DNA from: Collinsella aerofaciens
GTDB lineage: Bacteria; Actinomycetota; Coriobacteriia; Coriobacteriales; Coriobacteriaceae
NCBI GenBank assembly: GCA_905213725.1
Contig: CAJMJM010000100.1
Location: forward strand, 1 to 6,782
DNA: 6,782 nt
Direction of reading: 5' to 3'
Shown here: positions 1 to 5,347 of the stretch, one piece after another
Layout of the letters: every line of letters begins with the position of its first letter
Position numbering within the stretch: the stretch's first letter is position 1
Made by a program: the position numbers and the translations under genes
The notes under the pieces: generated by a model
Databases searched by the model: none
What the model saw: only the letters and a program-made list of their open reading frames with translations
What the model was told of the DNA's origin: nothing

Positions 1-55
1 AACCCGCGACCCCAACCTTGGCAAGGTTGTGCTCTACCAACTGAGCCATGTCCGC
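1..55 (-). tRNA. tRNA-Gly (anticodon GCC), 3' part cut off by window
   Basis: The 55 bases are identical to the matching part of the complete tRNA-Gly at 218-293. They contain the 5' acceptor strand (GCGGACA read on the minus strand), the D arm, and an anticodon arm with loop TTGCCAA, giving anticodon GCC for glycine GGC/GGT codons. The T arm is cut, and the 3' acceptor strand and CCA lie beyond the left edge. It is the third tRNA of a minus-strand cluster and follows tRNA-Cys after a terminator-like hairpin. No separate promoter is evident in the short gap upstream of it. Confidence 0.93.
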
Positions 56-60
56 ATATG

Positions 61-88
61 TAAAACAAAACGGGCGCCGGAGCGCCCG
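61..88 (-). terminator. Terminator-like hairpin after tRNA-Cys
   Basis: On the minus strand a perfect 7-bp GC stem (CGGGCGC/GCGCCCG, 71-77 and 82-88) closes a 4-nt loop and is followed by the T-rich run TTTTGTTTTA (70-61). This is the form of an intrinsic terminator. It sits 9 nt past the encoded CCA of tRNA-Cys and before the next tRNA-Gly, so it may only partly terminate or may guide 3' processing. Confidence 0.7.
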
Positions 89-97
89 GATGTTGCC

Positions 98-171
98 TGG
101 AGGCGAAGCCCGGATTCGAACCGGGGGTAAAGGCTTTGCAGGCCTCTGCCTTACCACTTGGCCACTTCGCC
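98..171 (-). tRNA. tRNA-Cys (anticodon GCA)
   Basis: This is a complete 74-nt cloverleaf on the minus strand with encoded CCA (98-100). The acceptor stem pairs GGCGAAG (171-165) with CTTCGCC (108-102). The anticodon loop CTGCAAA gives GCA, which reads cysteine TGC/TGT. The T loop TTCGAAT is canonical. It is the middle gene of the Gly-Cys-Gly cluster; both neighbouring gaps carry a hairpin with a T tract. It probably depends on the promoter upstream of the first tRNA-Gly. Confidence 0.96.
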
Positions 172-180
172 GTCGATATG

Positions 181-206
181 AAAAGGGCCGATTCGAAAAC
201 CGGCCC
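181..206 (-). terminator. Terminator-like hairpin after tRNA-Gly
   Basis: Read on the minus strand, GGGCCG (206-201) pairs with CGGCCC (190-185) across a 10-nt loop and is followed by TTTT (184-181). It lies 11 nt beyond the CCA end of tRNA-Gly and 10 nt before tRNA-Cys. The layout repeats what follows tRNA-Cys. The T tract is short, so termination is probably incomplete. Confidence 0.6.
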
Positions 207-217
207 GATGCATGCGA

Positions 218-293
218 TGGAGCGGACAACGGGGCTCGAACCCGCGACCCCAACCTTGGCAAGGTTGTGCTCTACCAACTGAGCCATGTCCGC
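218..293 (-). tRNA. tRNA-Gly (anticodon GCC)
   Basis: This is a complete 76-nt tRNA on the minus strand with encoded CCA (218-220) and discriminator base T. The acceptor stem pairs GCGGACA (293-287) with TGTCCGC (228-222). The anticodon stem-loop CAACC-TTGCCAA-GGTTG gives anticodon GCC for glycine GGC/GGT. It is the first gene of the cluster, with a promoter immediately upstream. A second copy, identical over all visible bases, lies at the left edge. Confidence 0.97.
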
Positions 294-301
294 TTGCGGG
301 T

Positions 302-353
302 TATTAATTTACGCGAGTTGTCCTAAAGACGCAAGTACTTTTTTCAAAAAAGT
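302..353 (-). promoter_or_regulatory. Promoter of the Gly-Cys-Gly tRNA cluster with AT-rich palindrome
   Basis: On the minus strand a candidate -35 TTGCGT (334-329) and -10 TAAATT (311-306) are 17 nt apart, with the -10 ending 12 nt before the mature 5' end of tRNA-Gly. Two bases upstream of the -35 lies a perfect 17-bp palindrome, ACTTTTTT-C-AAAAAAGT as written on the plus strand (337-353). The same palindrome occupies the same position at the tRNA-Leu promoter. Its A/T tracts fit an UP-element-like contact for RNA polymerase alpha subunits, though the dyad could also bind a protein. The -10 is not a perfect match. Confidence 0.65.
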
Positions 354-371
354 TGCCCAAAGCAAGTTCAT

Positions 372-398
372 GCAGGTAAATAACGCCAAGTCAAGGCG
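372..398 (-). terminator. Weak candidate terminator after the STAS-kinase gene
   Basis: Right after the TAG stop codon the minus strand reads CGCC (398-395), a 7-nt loop, GGCG (387-384), then TTATTT. The stem is only 4 bp, so this is a weak terminator candidate. I see no stronger one before the tRNA-Gly promoter. Confidence 0.3.
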
Positions 399-1184
399 CT
401 ATGCGCACGATTCCAAAGCCGAGCTAAACAGCTTCACCATCCGAACACGTGTGCCGGCGCCATCTGTACGACGGGCAACTTCCACATTATCGACGAGCAT
501 ACGCATAAGCTTGATACCGCGTCCGCGATCCTCGGATGCCACCGGCTCGCTCGCCCCATCGATAGAATAGCCAGCGCCCCGATCAAGCACCTCGCGCACA
601 CCGCGGTCCCCATAGGCCTGAACCGTCAGGACGCAGCCAACACCGCCCGCATGGTCATACGCGTTACCCAATGCCTCCCCCAGCGCCAATGCGACGTCAT
701 AACGTTCATCACGCCTCAGGGGAAGTGATTGGAGAAGCTCGGCCACACGGTGCCGATAATACGGGAGATTCTCGACGCCTCGTTGCACCTCGACGCTCTT
801 GCTCCATCGCGGCAACTCTCCCACCGGAATGGCGGGAATCGACTCACGCGCCGGACCCGCAACATGCAGGATGTCAACAAGTCGGGCAATCTCCAAAAAG
901 CGAATGACCTCATCGGAGGCGTTAACGAGCGAAAGCAGGCCCTCTTGCCTCATGAGCTCTCTGGCGCGTGTAAGCAAAAACGCCAAACCCGTCGAGTCAA
1001 TAAAGCCCACGGCCTGGCAATTGATGACAACGCGACGCACGCCCCGGTCGATCAAATTATCCAACCGTCGGCGCAGCACGGGCACCGAGGCGATGTCGAC
1101 ATCACCCGGTGGCGTCAAAACCGCTATGTCATTCCACTCATTCATACGACCATGGTTCCCCAAAAGAGCTCGCTCGATGCACAC
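399..1184 (-). CDS. STAS domain fused to RsbW/SpoIIAB-like serine kinase (anti-sigma) domain
   Basis: A 261-residue cytoplasmic protein that joins both halves of a partner switch. Residues about 16-110 form a STAS domain of the SpoIIAA/RsbV type with the phosphoacceptor motif D63-S64-T65-G66. Residues about 135-255 form a GHKL/HATPase_c domain like RsbW/SpoIIAB: N box E170-x3-N174 within a GEALGNAYDHA segment, a D201-x-G-x-G motif, a GRGIKLM lid segment near 221, and a G-T-x-V terminal motif near 244. All expected ATP-binding motifs are present, so the kinase looks active. Antagonist and kinase are usually separate proteins; Mycobacterium tuberculosis Rv1364c is a known case where such domains are fused. 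The gene lies 42 nt after the PP2C phosphatase gene and is probably co-transcribed. The start is uncertain: GTG at 1184 has a weak GAAGAA upstream, while ATG at 1145 would begin just before the STAS fold and give 248 residues. The target sigma factor is not visible. Confidence 0.92.
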   Translation of the reverse strand: MCIERALLGNHGRMNEWNDIAVLTPPGDVDIASVPVLRRRLDNLIDRGVRRVVINCQAVGFIDSTGLAFLLTRARELMRQEGLLSLVNASDEVIRFLEIARLVDILHVAGPARESIPAIPVGELPRWSKSVEVQRGVENLPYYRHRVAELLQSLPLRRDERYDVALALGEALGNAYDHAGGVGCVLTVQAYGDRGVREVLDRGAGYSIDGASEPVASEDRGRGIKLMRMLVDNVEVARRTDGAGTRVRMVKLFSSALESCA

Positions 1185-1226
1185 GTTTCTTCAACCGTAG
1201 GGATTTTGCCCGTCCAACGTCGCCGC

Positions 1227-3572
1227 CTACGATCGACCCCGTAAAAACTCAAGGGAGACCAGCGCGATGTCATCGTCCAGCGCCGACTCGGTAAAGCGGT
1301 CAAGCTCGCCCAAGACCTTACCGCAGATTCCCGATACGCCCTCACTCGAAACAGAGAGCAAAAGGTCACGAAGGCGCTGCTCGCCAAAGAAAGCACCCGA
1401 GCGATCGCGTGCTTCGATCGTTCCGTCGGTATACATAAATAGCATGTCACCAGGAGCGAATGTAAACACGCCCGTCTCGTAGACCATGCTCTCAAAGGCA
1501 CCGATCACGCCCGATTGGCACCCAAGGAGCTCCACTTCTCCCCCTCGGGTTTCTCCGCAGCCAAGCGGCGTCGACGACGGCCTAATGACCATAGTGGGAG
1601 GATGTCCCGCCGAGCAATAGGTAGCGCGGCCCGCCTTAAGATCGATCTTGGCGATAAACGCCGTCACAAACGTCTCGACCCTCGAAAAGCCCATGAGCAT
1701 GCTATTGAGCGAGCGTGCCATACGGGCAGGCCCCGCACCCTCCCAGGCATAGGCCGTCAGCGCTGTCTTGACAAGCGCCGACATCGACGCCGCCTCGATT
1801 CCCTTGCCGGATACATCACCCAAAATCATAACGGCGCAATCGTCGGGAAGTCGGACAAGCGTATAGAAGTCACCACCGACCAACGCAGAATTCGTTGCCG
1901 ATAGGTATACCGAATCGGTTGCAATGCCCGGAACGTCACCAAGCGAATTTCTCATGCCAATCTGAAGCGTCTGAGCGATATGACGCTCCTCGCGCTTTTG
2001 AGATTCGCCTTCATAGATCAGCTCAAAGTCATGCGCCAGATGCACCAGGTAGTCGTATTCAAGGTCGTCAATTGGTTCTTGGCTGCCATCACGGAGCAGC
2101 AAAGCGCGCCTCGTCGGCCCCTTGGCAACGTCGGCGGGAACGATTGCATCGTTGTTCCGCTGACCGCCGCCCTCCGAGCGAACGCGTCCCGCCTCGAAGC
2201 CGGAATCGACATAGAGGCCCTGGCACGGCAGGCCATGAGCCCTCAACCATCCGCCCATAGGCATGGATTCGTCGACGCGGGTCAAGCGCACATGCTTAAG
2301 ATCATCAGCACTCGCACCGCCCAGCACCGACTGCCCAAAACCATCGGAAGCAACCCCCAAACGCGCAGCCGGTGCGGCGGTGGAAAAGAAGAGCGACTCA
2401 GGGTCTCCCGGCAGCGCCACGCGACTGCCGCCCTCAAAATCGATGACATAGGTGTCAAGACTCGCGTCATATTCCACGGGGCAGAAATGACAATTGAGCA
2501 CCGTGCAGATTTCCGTCGACACCGCTCGCGAAGCGGCAACGGGATCATCGAGATAGGTAAACAGTTCGTCGCGCAGCAAATTGAGTGAGCGGCCGAGCTC
2601 CGCCGTGCGGCGCGAACGTAAGCTCGACGCCATGCCGACAAGCTGAATAGACAGGTAATCGCAGATGACCTCGAGTACGTTAACGTCATAGGCAAGTGGT
2701 GCCTGGGGACGTTTCCAGCCAACTTCCAACACGCCAAGGACCTGTGTGCCGTAAAACACGGGAAGACAGATCTCGCTGCGATACGGGGGCATATCCTGCA
2801 CGCGCAGCAAGTGCTTGGAACGATTGTCCAAATCCATGAACATGCCCGAAGCAACCCGGTCGCCCTCAAGGTCCTGCTGAATCGACAGGCGACAGGCACG
2901 CGACTCGCGAAGCACGTAGGTCGGAATGCCCGCTCCGTACGGCATAAACTCGGGCAGATAGCTGTCCTCAAGCTCCTTAGAAACACCGCGGAGCTTAAAG
3001 CCGCCACTCTCGGAAAAATAGATAGCCGCACCGGAGGCATCGAGCGTTCCAACGAGCTGATTCAAAACGGTATCGAGCAAGCTGGGGAGCTCATCGGAGC
3101 CCACAGTACTCATAATGACCGAAAGGGTGCCCGAAAGGCGTTTATTCGCCACCCTAAGCTCCGATAGCGCACGTTTGAGCTGACGATCGTGGGAATACTG
3201 CTCTTCGATGCTGTGAAGCGCCACCAGGACACGCGGTGCACGACGTCCAAAGATACGCGGAGGCGTAACGGAACCCGCGCGAACCAAGACGGGAATAAAA
3301 GACCCGTCGCTCAGCTTGAGCATCAGCTCGCTCTCGGAGCCATCGGTCTCAAACGGCAGACGATGTTCGGTCGCGCGCTCAAAGGCAGACGAGAACAGAA
3401 CGTCTTTGACATCACCGCTGATGACGTCAGCGCGCTCCTCGCACATCAGGTCGAGCAAACGATTATTCACATGCAGAATGGTTCCGTCGAGCTCACAGAT
3501 GATGACAGCATCGCTCGTGATCTCGACCAGTTGGGCAACGTCTGCCCACTCGTTGCGCTCAAGCGTTTCCAT
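1227..3572 (-). CDS. PAS-GAF-PP2C (SpoIIE/RsbU-type) serine phosphatase
   Basis: A 781-residue soluble sensor phosphatase with no membrane segment. A PAS domain spans about 11-121, followed by a short helical linker (about 125-155) and a GAF domain (about 160-316). Residues about 330-525 are a poorly recognisable region, possibly a second degenerate GAF. The C-terminal PP2C/SpoIIE domain spans about 531-778. Its metal-binding aspartates are present: D568 in VGGD, D586 in GDVSGKG, D716 in YTDG, and the DDD run 766-768; SAGHPP near 654-659 is also conserved. The expected reaction is Mn/Mg-dependent dephosphorylation of a phosphoserine on a STAS antagonist. The obvious substrate is S64 of the protein encoded next downstream. 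PAS and GAF would sense a small ligand or redox signal, which I cannot name. I chose ATG at 3572 because GAGG lies 6 nt upstream; a GTG at 3584 would add four residues but has no Shine-Dalgarno. The gene starts only 25 nt after the tRNA-Leu terminator. Confidence 0.94.
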   Translation of the reverse strand: METLERNEWADVAQLVEITSDAVIICELDGTILHVNNRLLDLMCEERADVISGDVKDVLFSSAFERATEHRLPFETDGSESELMLKLSDGSFIPVLVRAGSVTPPRIFGRRAPRVLVALHSIEEQYSHDRQLKRALSELRVANKRLSGTLSVIMSTVGSDELPSLLDTVLNQLVGTLDASGAAIYFSESGGFKLRGVSKELEDSYLPEFMPYGAGIPTYVLRESRACRLSIQQDLEGDRVASGMFMDLDNRSKHLLRVQDMPPYRSEICLPVFYGTQVLGVLEVGWKRPQAPLAYDVNVLEVICDYLSIQLVGMASSLRSRRTAELGRSLNLLRDELFTYLDDPVAASRAVSTEICTVLNCHFCPVEYDASLDTYVIDFEGGSRVALPGDPESLFFSTAAPAARLGVASDGFGQSVLGGASADDLKHVRLTRVDESMPMGGWLRAHGLPCQGLYVDSGFEAGRVRSEGGGQRNNDAIVPADVAKGPTRRALLLRDGSQEPIDDLEYDYLVHLAHDFELIYEGESQKREERHIAQTLQIGMRNSLGDVPGIATDSVYLSATNSALVGGDFYTLVRLPDDCAVMILGDVSGKGIEAASMSALVKTALTAYAWEGAGPARMARSLNSMLMGFSRVETFVTAFIAKIDLKAGRATYCSAGHPPTMVIRPSSTPLGCGETRGGEVELLGCQSGVIGAFESMVYETGVFTFAPGDMLFMYTDGTIEARDRSGAFFGEQRLRDLLLSVSSEGVSGICGKVLGELDRFTESALDDDIALVSLEFLRGRS

Positions 3573-3578
3573 CGTGGA

Positions 3579-3585
3579 CCTCACC
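3579..3585 (-). promoter_or_regulatory. Ribosome binding site that fixes the phosphatase start
   Basis: GGTGAGG on the minus strand ends 6 nt before the ATG at 3572. It overlaps the alternative GTG (3584-3582), which therefore is unlikely to be used. Only 12 nt separate it from the end of the T tract of the tRNA-Leu terminator. Confidence 0.65.
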
Positions 3586-3597
3586 GTCTATCGGTAA

Positions 3598-3620
3598 CAA
3601 AAAAGCCTCCGAAGAGGCTT
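3598..3620 (-). terminator. Intrinsic terminator of tRNA-Leu
   Basis: On the minus strand AAGCCTC (3620-3614) pairs with GAGGCTT (3609-3603) across a TTCG tetraloop; the stem's last TT runs into TTTTG, giving TTTTTTG in all. This is a strong classical intrinsic terminator 11 nt after the encoded CCA. The phosphatase gene begins almost directly downstream, so read-through here could feed that operon. Confidence 0.85.
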
Positions 3621-3631
3621 CTCAAATGCGA

Positions 3632-3721
3632 TGGTGTCGGAGGCGGGACTTGAACCCGCATGACCAAAAAGCGGTCACTAGCACCTCAAGCTAGCGCGTC
3701 TGCCAATTCCGCCACTCCGAC
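3632..3721 (-). tRNA. tRNA-Leu (anticodon GAG)
   Basis: A complete 90-nt type II tRNA on the minus strand with encoded CCA (3632-3634). The acceptor stem pairs GTCGGAG (3721-3715) with CTCCGAC. The anticodon stem CTAGC/GCTAG encloses loop TTGAGGT, giving GAG, which reads leucine CTC/CTT. The long variable arm TGACC/GGTCA with a 7-nt loop is typical of leucine tRNAs. It is a single-gene unit with its own promoter and terminator. Confidence 0.97.
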
Positions 3722-3738
3722 ATGCTATGTTGTTGATT

Positions 3739-3763
3739 CGCGGTCCGTTTTGTTGGACCCGCG
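3739..3763 (-). other. Hairpin in the 5' leader of tRNA-Leu
   Basis: CGCGGTCC (3739-3746) can pair with GGACCCGCG (3755-3763) with one bulged C, enclosing an 8-nt loop. It lies between the predicted transcription start (about 3772) and the mature tRNA 5' end (3721), so it would form in the precursor leader removed by RNase P. A role in leader stability or processing is inference only. Confidence 0.4.
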
Positions 3764-3778
3764 CGTTCAACGAGGAAG

Positions 3779-3827
3779 ATAATAACCTATGATTCGAGAA
3801 CTGTGCAAGCACTTTTTTCAAAAAAGT
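3779..3827 (-). promoter_or_regulatory. tRNA-Leu promoter with AT-rich palindrome
   Basis: On the minus strand -35 TTGCAC (3808-3803) and -10 TATTAT (3784-3779) are 18 nt apart. Two bases upstream of the -35 is the perfect palindrome ACTTTTTT-C-AAAAAAGT (3811-3827), identical to the one at 337-353 and with the same 2-nt offset. Transcription would start near 3772, giving a leader of about 50 nt. The shared AT-rich module fits an UP-like element for strong stable-RNA promoters. Confidence 0.72.
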
Positions 3828-3865
3828 TTACGAATTTGTAAATGCGCAGGTAGATCCGTGTGTCC

Positions 3866-3990
3866 GGCCCCGAATCGGTGTTGCCTCCCGGCGCGTCCTC
3901 GGGCATGAGCGATATTTTGCTGCGCACTTCGTGCTGCAAAATATCGCTCCCCCTGCGGAATGCGCCGGGAGGCAACACCGATTCGGGGCC
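3866..3990 (-). repeat. Long nested inverted repeat, copy 1 (conserved linkers, variable arms)
   Basis: A 125-bp element, described on the minus strand because its linkers then match copy 2. Outer arms of 29 bp (3990-3962 and 3894-3866) are perfect reverse complements. Linker 1 is ATTCCGCAGGGG (3961-3950). Inner arms of 14 bp (3949-3936 and 3920-3907) are perfect. The tip AGCACGAAGTGCGCA (3935-3921) can itself form GCAC-GAA-GTGC. Linker 3 is ATGCCCGAGGAC (3906-3895). Pairing stops exactly at the element edges. It lies between oppF and the tRNA-Leu promoter; I see no gene inside it. It could act as RNA, as a cruciform, or be a mobile palindromic repeat. Confidence 0.85.
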
Positions 3991-4051
3991 TGCAAATACA
4001 TACTTCAGGCACAGTTCTCAAACATGTTCTGGGGGCTGATGTAAATTTGGT

Positions 4052-4070
4052 GGCTCGGCAAAGCCGAGCC
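4052..4070. repeat. Simple hairpin, 8-bp stem
   Basis: GGCTCGGC (4052-4059) and GCCGAGCC (4063-4070) form a perfect stem with an AAA loop. Neither side has a convincing T tract (CTTATAT on the plus side, ACCAAATTT on the minus side), so it is at best a weak terminator. It has none of the conserved linkers of the two long elements that flank it. Confidence 0.6.
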
Positions 4071-4080
4071 CTTATATGGG

Positions 4081-4106
4081 GAGGCCGGAGCTAAAGCTCC
4101 GGCCTC
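4081..4106. repeat. Simple hairpin, 11-12-bp GC-rich stem
   Basis: GAGGCCGGAGC (4081-4091) and GCTCCGGCCTC (4096-4106) form a perfect stem around TAAA. It lies 10 nt from the preceding hairpin, so the two form a tandem pair. It may block transcription from either direction or shield an mRNA 3' end, but the T tracts are weak. The remaining spacer sequence to 4175 shows only an imperfect dyad near 4128-4151 and no gene. Confidence 0.6.
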
Positions 4107-4175
4107 ACTAACTTTCCTATTAGATTAAGTGAGCGATCGAGGAATCGCACTCCCCTCCTCTGCCGAGTTACCGCA

Positions 4176-4302
4176 GGGCCTGCCCTGAAGTTACTTTTCA
4201 GAACACTCCGCAGGACGCAAGAAACCCCCGCCGCACGAAGTGCGCAGCGGGGGTTTCTTGCATGTCCGAGGACGTTCTGAAAAGTAACTTCAGGGCGGGC
4301 CC
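4176..4302 (+). repeat. Long nested inverted repeat, copy 2 (conserved linkers, variable arms)
   Basis: A 127-bp element. The 29-bp outer arms (4176-4204 and 4274-4302) pair throughout with a single G-T wobble (4181 with 4297). Linker 1 is ACTCCGCAGGAC (4205-4216). Inner arms of 15 bp (4217-4231 and 4247-4261) are perfect. The tip is CGCACGAAGTGCGCA (4232-4246), forming CGCAC-GAA-GTGCG. Linker 3 is ATGTCCGAGGAC (4262-4273). Linkers 1 and 3 add pairs TCC/GGA and GGAC/GTCC. It starts 16 nt past the oppF stop, so on the opposite strand it would sit in the opp transcript's 3' end and could terminate or protect it. Architecture and linkers match copy 1; arms do not. Confidence 0.87.
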
Positions 4303-4318
4303 GGACGATAACAACCGG

Positions 4319-5347
4319 CTACAAGTCGATGTGCGATTCCTTGATCGGGAACGGCTCCGCGAAGTGGCAGGCGCAGCAGTGGCCCGGTGCGACTTCCTTA
4401 AACTCGGGAAGCTTCTCAGAGCAGATGCCCTGCGCGATCGGGCAGCGCGTGTGGAAACGGCAGCCGGTCGGCGGATCCAGCGGCGACGGCGGGTCGCCAG
4501 CGAGGATGATGCGCTTGCGGGTCTTCTGGATATCAGGATCGGGAACCGGCACGGCAGACAGCAGCGACTGCGTGTACGGATGGTGAGGCTCGCTGTAGAG
4601 CGTCTTCCAGTCCGAAACCTCGACCATCTTACCCAGATACATAACGGCAACGCGATCGGAGATGTGCTGCACGACGGACAAGTCGTGGGCGATAAACAGA
4701 TATGCGGTACCGAACTTGTCCTGGAGCTCCTTCAGTAGGTTCAGAACCTGGGCCTGAATGGACACATCCAGAGCGGAAACCGGCTCGTCGCAGATAATCA
4801 GCTTGGGCTTCAGCGCAAAAGCGCGGGCAATGCCGACACGCTGACGCTGACCGCCGGAGAACTCATGCGGATAGCGGTTGATGTGCTCGGGGTTCAGTCC
4901 AACGACGTCGAGCAGCTCGCGGACGCGCTCAATGCGCTCCTCCTTGGTACCCACGCCATGAATGGTCATGGGCTCGGAGACGATCTCGCCGATGGTCATG
5001 CGGGGATTCAGCGAAGCATAGGGATCCTGGAAGATAAACTGCATCTCGCGACGCATGTCCTTGATCTCATGCTTGCTCATCTCGGCAACATCTTTACCCT
5101 GGAAGAACACCTTACCGGCGGTCGGCTTGGTCAGGCGCATGATGGTACGGCCCGTGGTGGACTTACCGCAACCAGACTCGCCGACTAGGCCAAAGGTCTC
5201 GCCAGGATAAATCTCAAAAGAGATGTCGTTTACAGCAGAGACGACGCGCTTGGAAAAACGCTTGGCGAACATGCCGGACTCAGCGGGGAACTCCTTAGAG
5301 AGGTGCTCGACCTTCAGCAGCGGAGTACGCTCGTTGGTATCTGCCAT
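4319..5347 (-). CDS. oppF: Oligopeptide/dipeptide ABC importer ATPase, OppF type
   Basis: A 342-residue nucleotide-binding subunit that hydrolyses ATP at the inner face of the membrane to drive peptide uptake with OppB/OppC and OppD. Visible motifs: Walker A GESGCGKST (56-64), Q-loop Q107 in FQDPY, signature SGGQRQ (164-169), Walker B with D187-E188, D-loop SALD, and H-loop H221. All catalytic residues are present. The C-terminal peptide-transporter extension carries C296-x5-C302-x6-C309-x17-C327, plus extra cysteines 324 and 325. The start ATG overlaps the oppD stop by one base (TAATG), and a GGGAGG lies just upstream within oppD, so translation is likely coupled. It is the last gene of the operon. 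DppF is the alternative name; the substrate cannot be told from this subunit. Confidence 0.95.
   Translation of the reverse strand: MADTNERTPLLKVEHLSKEFPAESGMFAKRFSKRVVSAVNDISFEIYPGETFGLVGESGCGKSTTGRTIMRLTKPTAGKVFFQGKDVAEMSKHEIKDMRREMQFIFQDPYASLNPRMTIGEIVSEPMTIHGVGTKEERIERVRELLDVVGLNPEHINRYPHEFSGGQRQRVGIARAFALKPKLIICDEPVSALDVSIQAQVLNLLKELQDKFGTAYLFIAHDLSVVQHISDRVAVMYLGKMVEVSDWKTLYSEPHHPYTQSLLSAVPVPDPDIQKTRKRIILAGDPPSPLDPPTGCRFHTRCPIAQGICSEKLPEFKEVAPGHCCACHFAEPFPIKESHIDL

Noticed and set aside
1980..2588. A 202-codon plus-strand frame inside the phosphatase gene
   Set aside because: Low-complexity, basic composition and full overlap with a well-supported sensor phosphatase; a shadow frame.
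2282..3052. A 256-codon minus-strand frame in another phase of the phosphatase gene
   Set aside because: Composition rich in Arg, Ser and Cys and no domain, while the main frame has a clear GAF region here.
3787..4021. Small minus-strand frames across long hairpin copy 1
   Set aside because: They are made from the inverted repeat itself and the promoter, lack a convincing ribosome site and would prevent use of the tRNA-Leu promoter region as read.
4052..4106. The two short hairpins as further copies of the long element
   Set aside because: They have none of the linker or tip sequences and no nested arms.
4205..4273. Kink-turn at the GCA/GA internal loop between linkers 1 and 3
   Set aside because: The 5' strand lacks the GA needed for tandem sheared pairs, so the kink-turn consensus is not met.
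3866..4302. CRISPR array or insertion sequence ends as an explanation for the inverted repeats
   Set aside because: There are no regularly spaced direct repeats, no transposase gene between the elements, and I see no target-site duplication at their edges.
4198..4738. Open frames running through long hairpin copy 2 into oppF
   Set aside because: They are shadows of oppF extended by the palindrome; no domain is recognisable.
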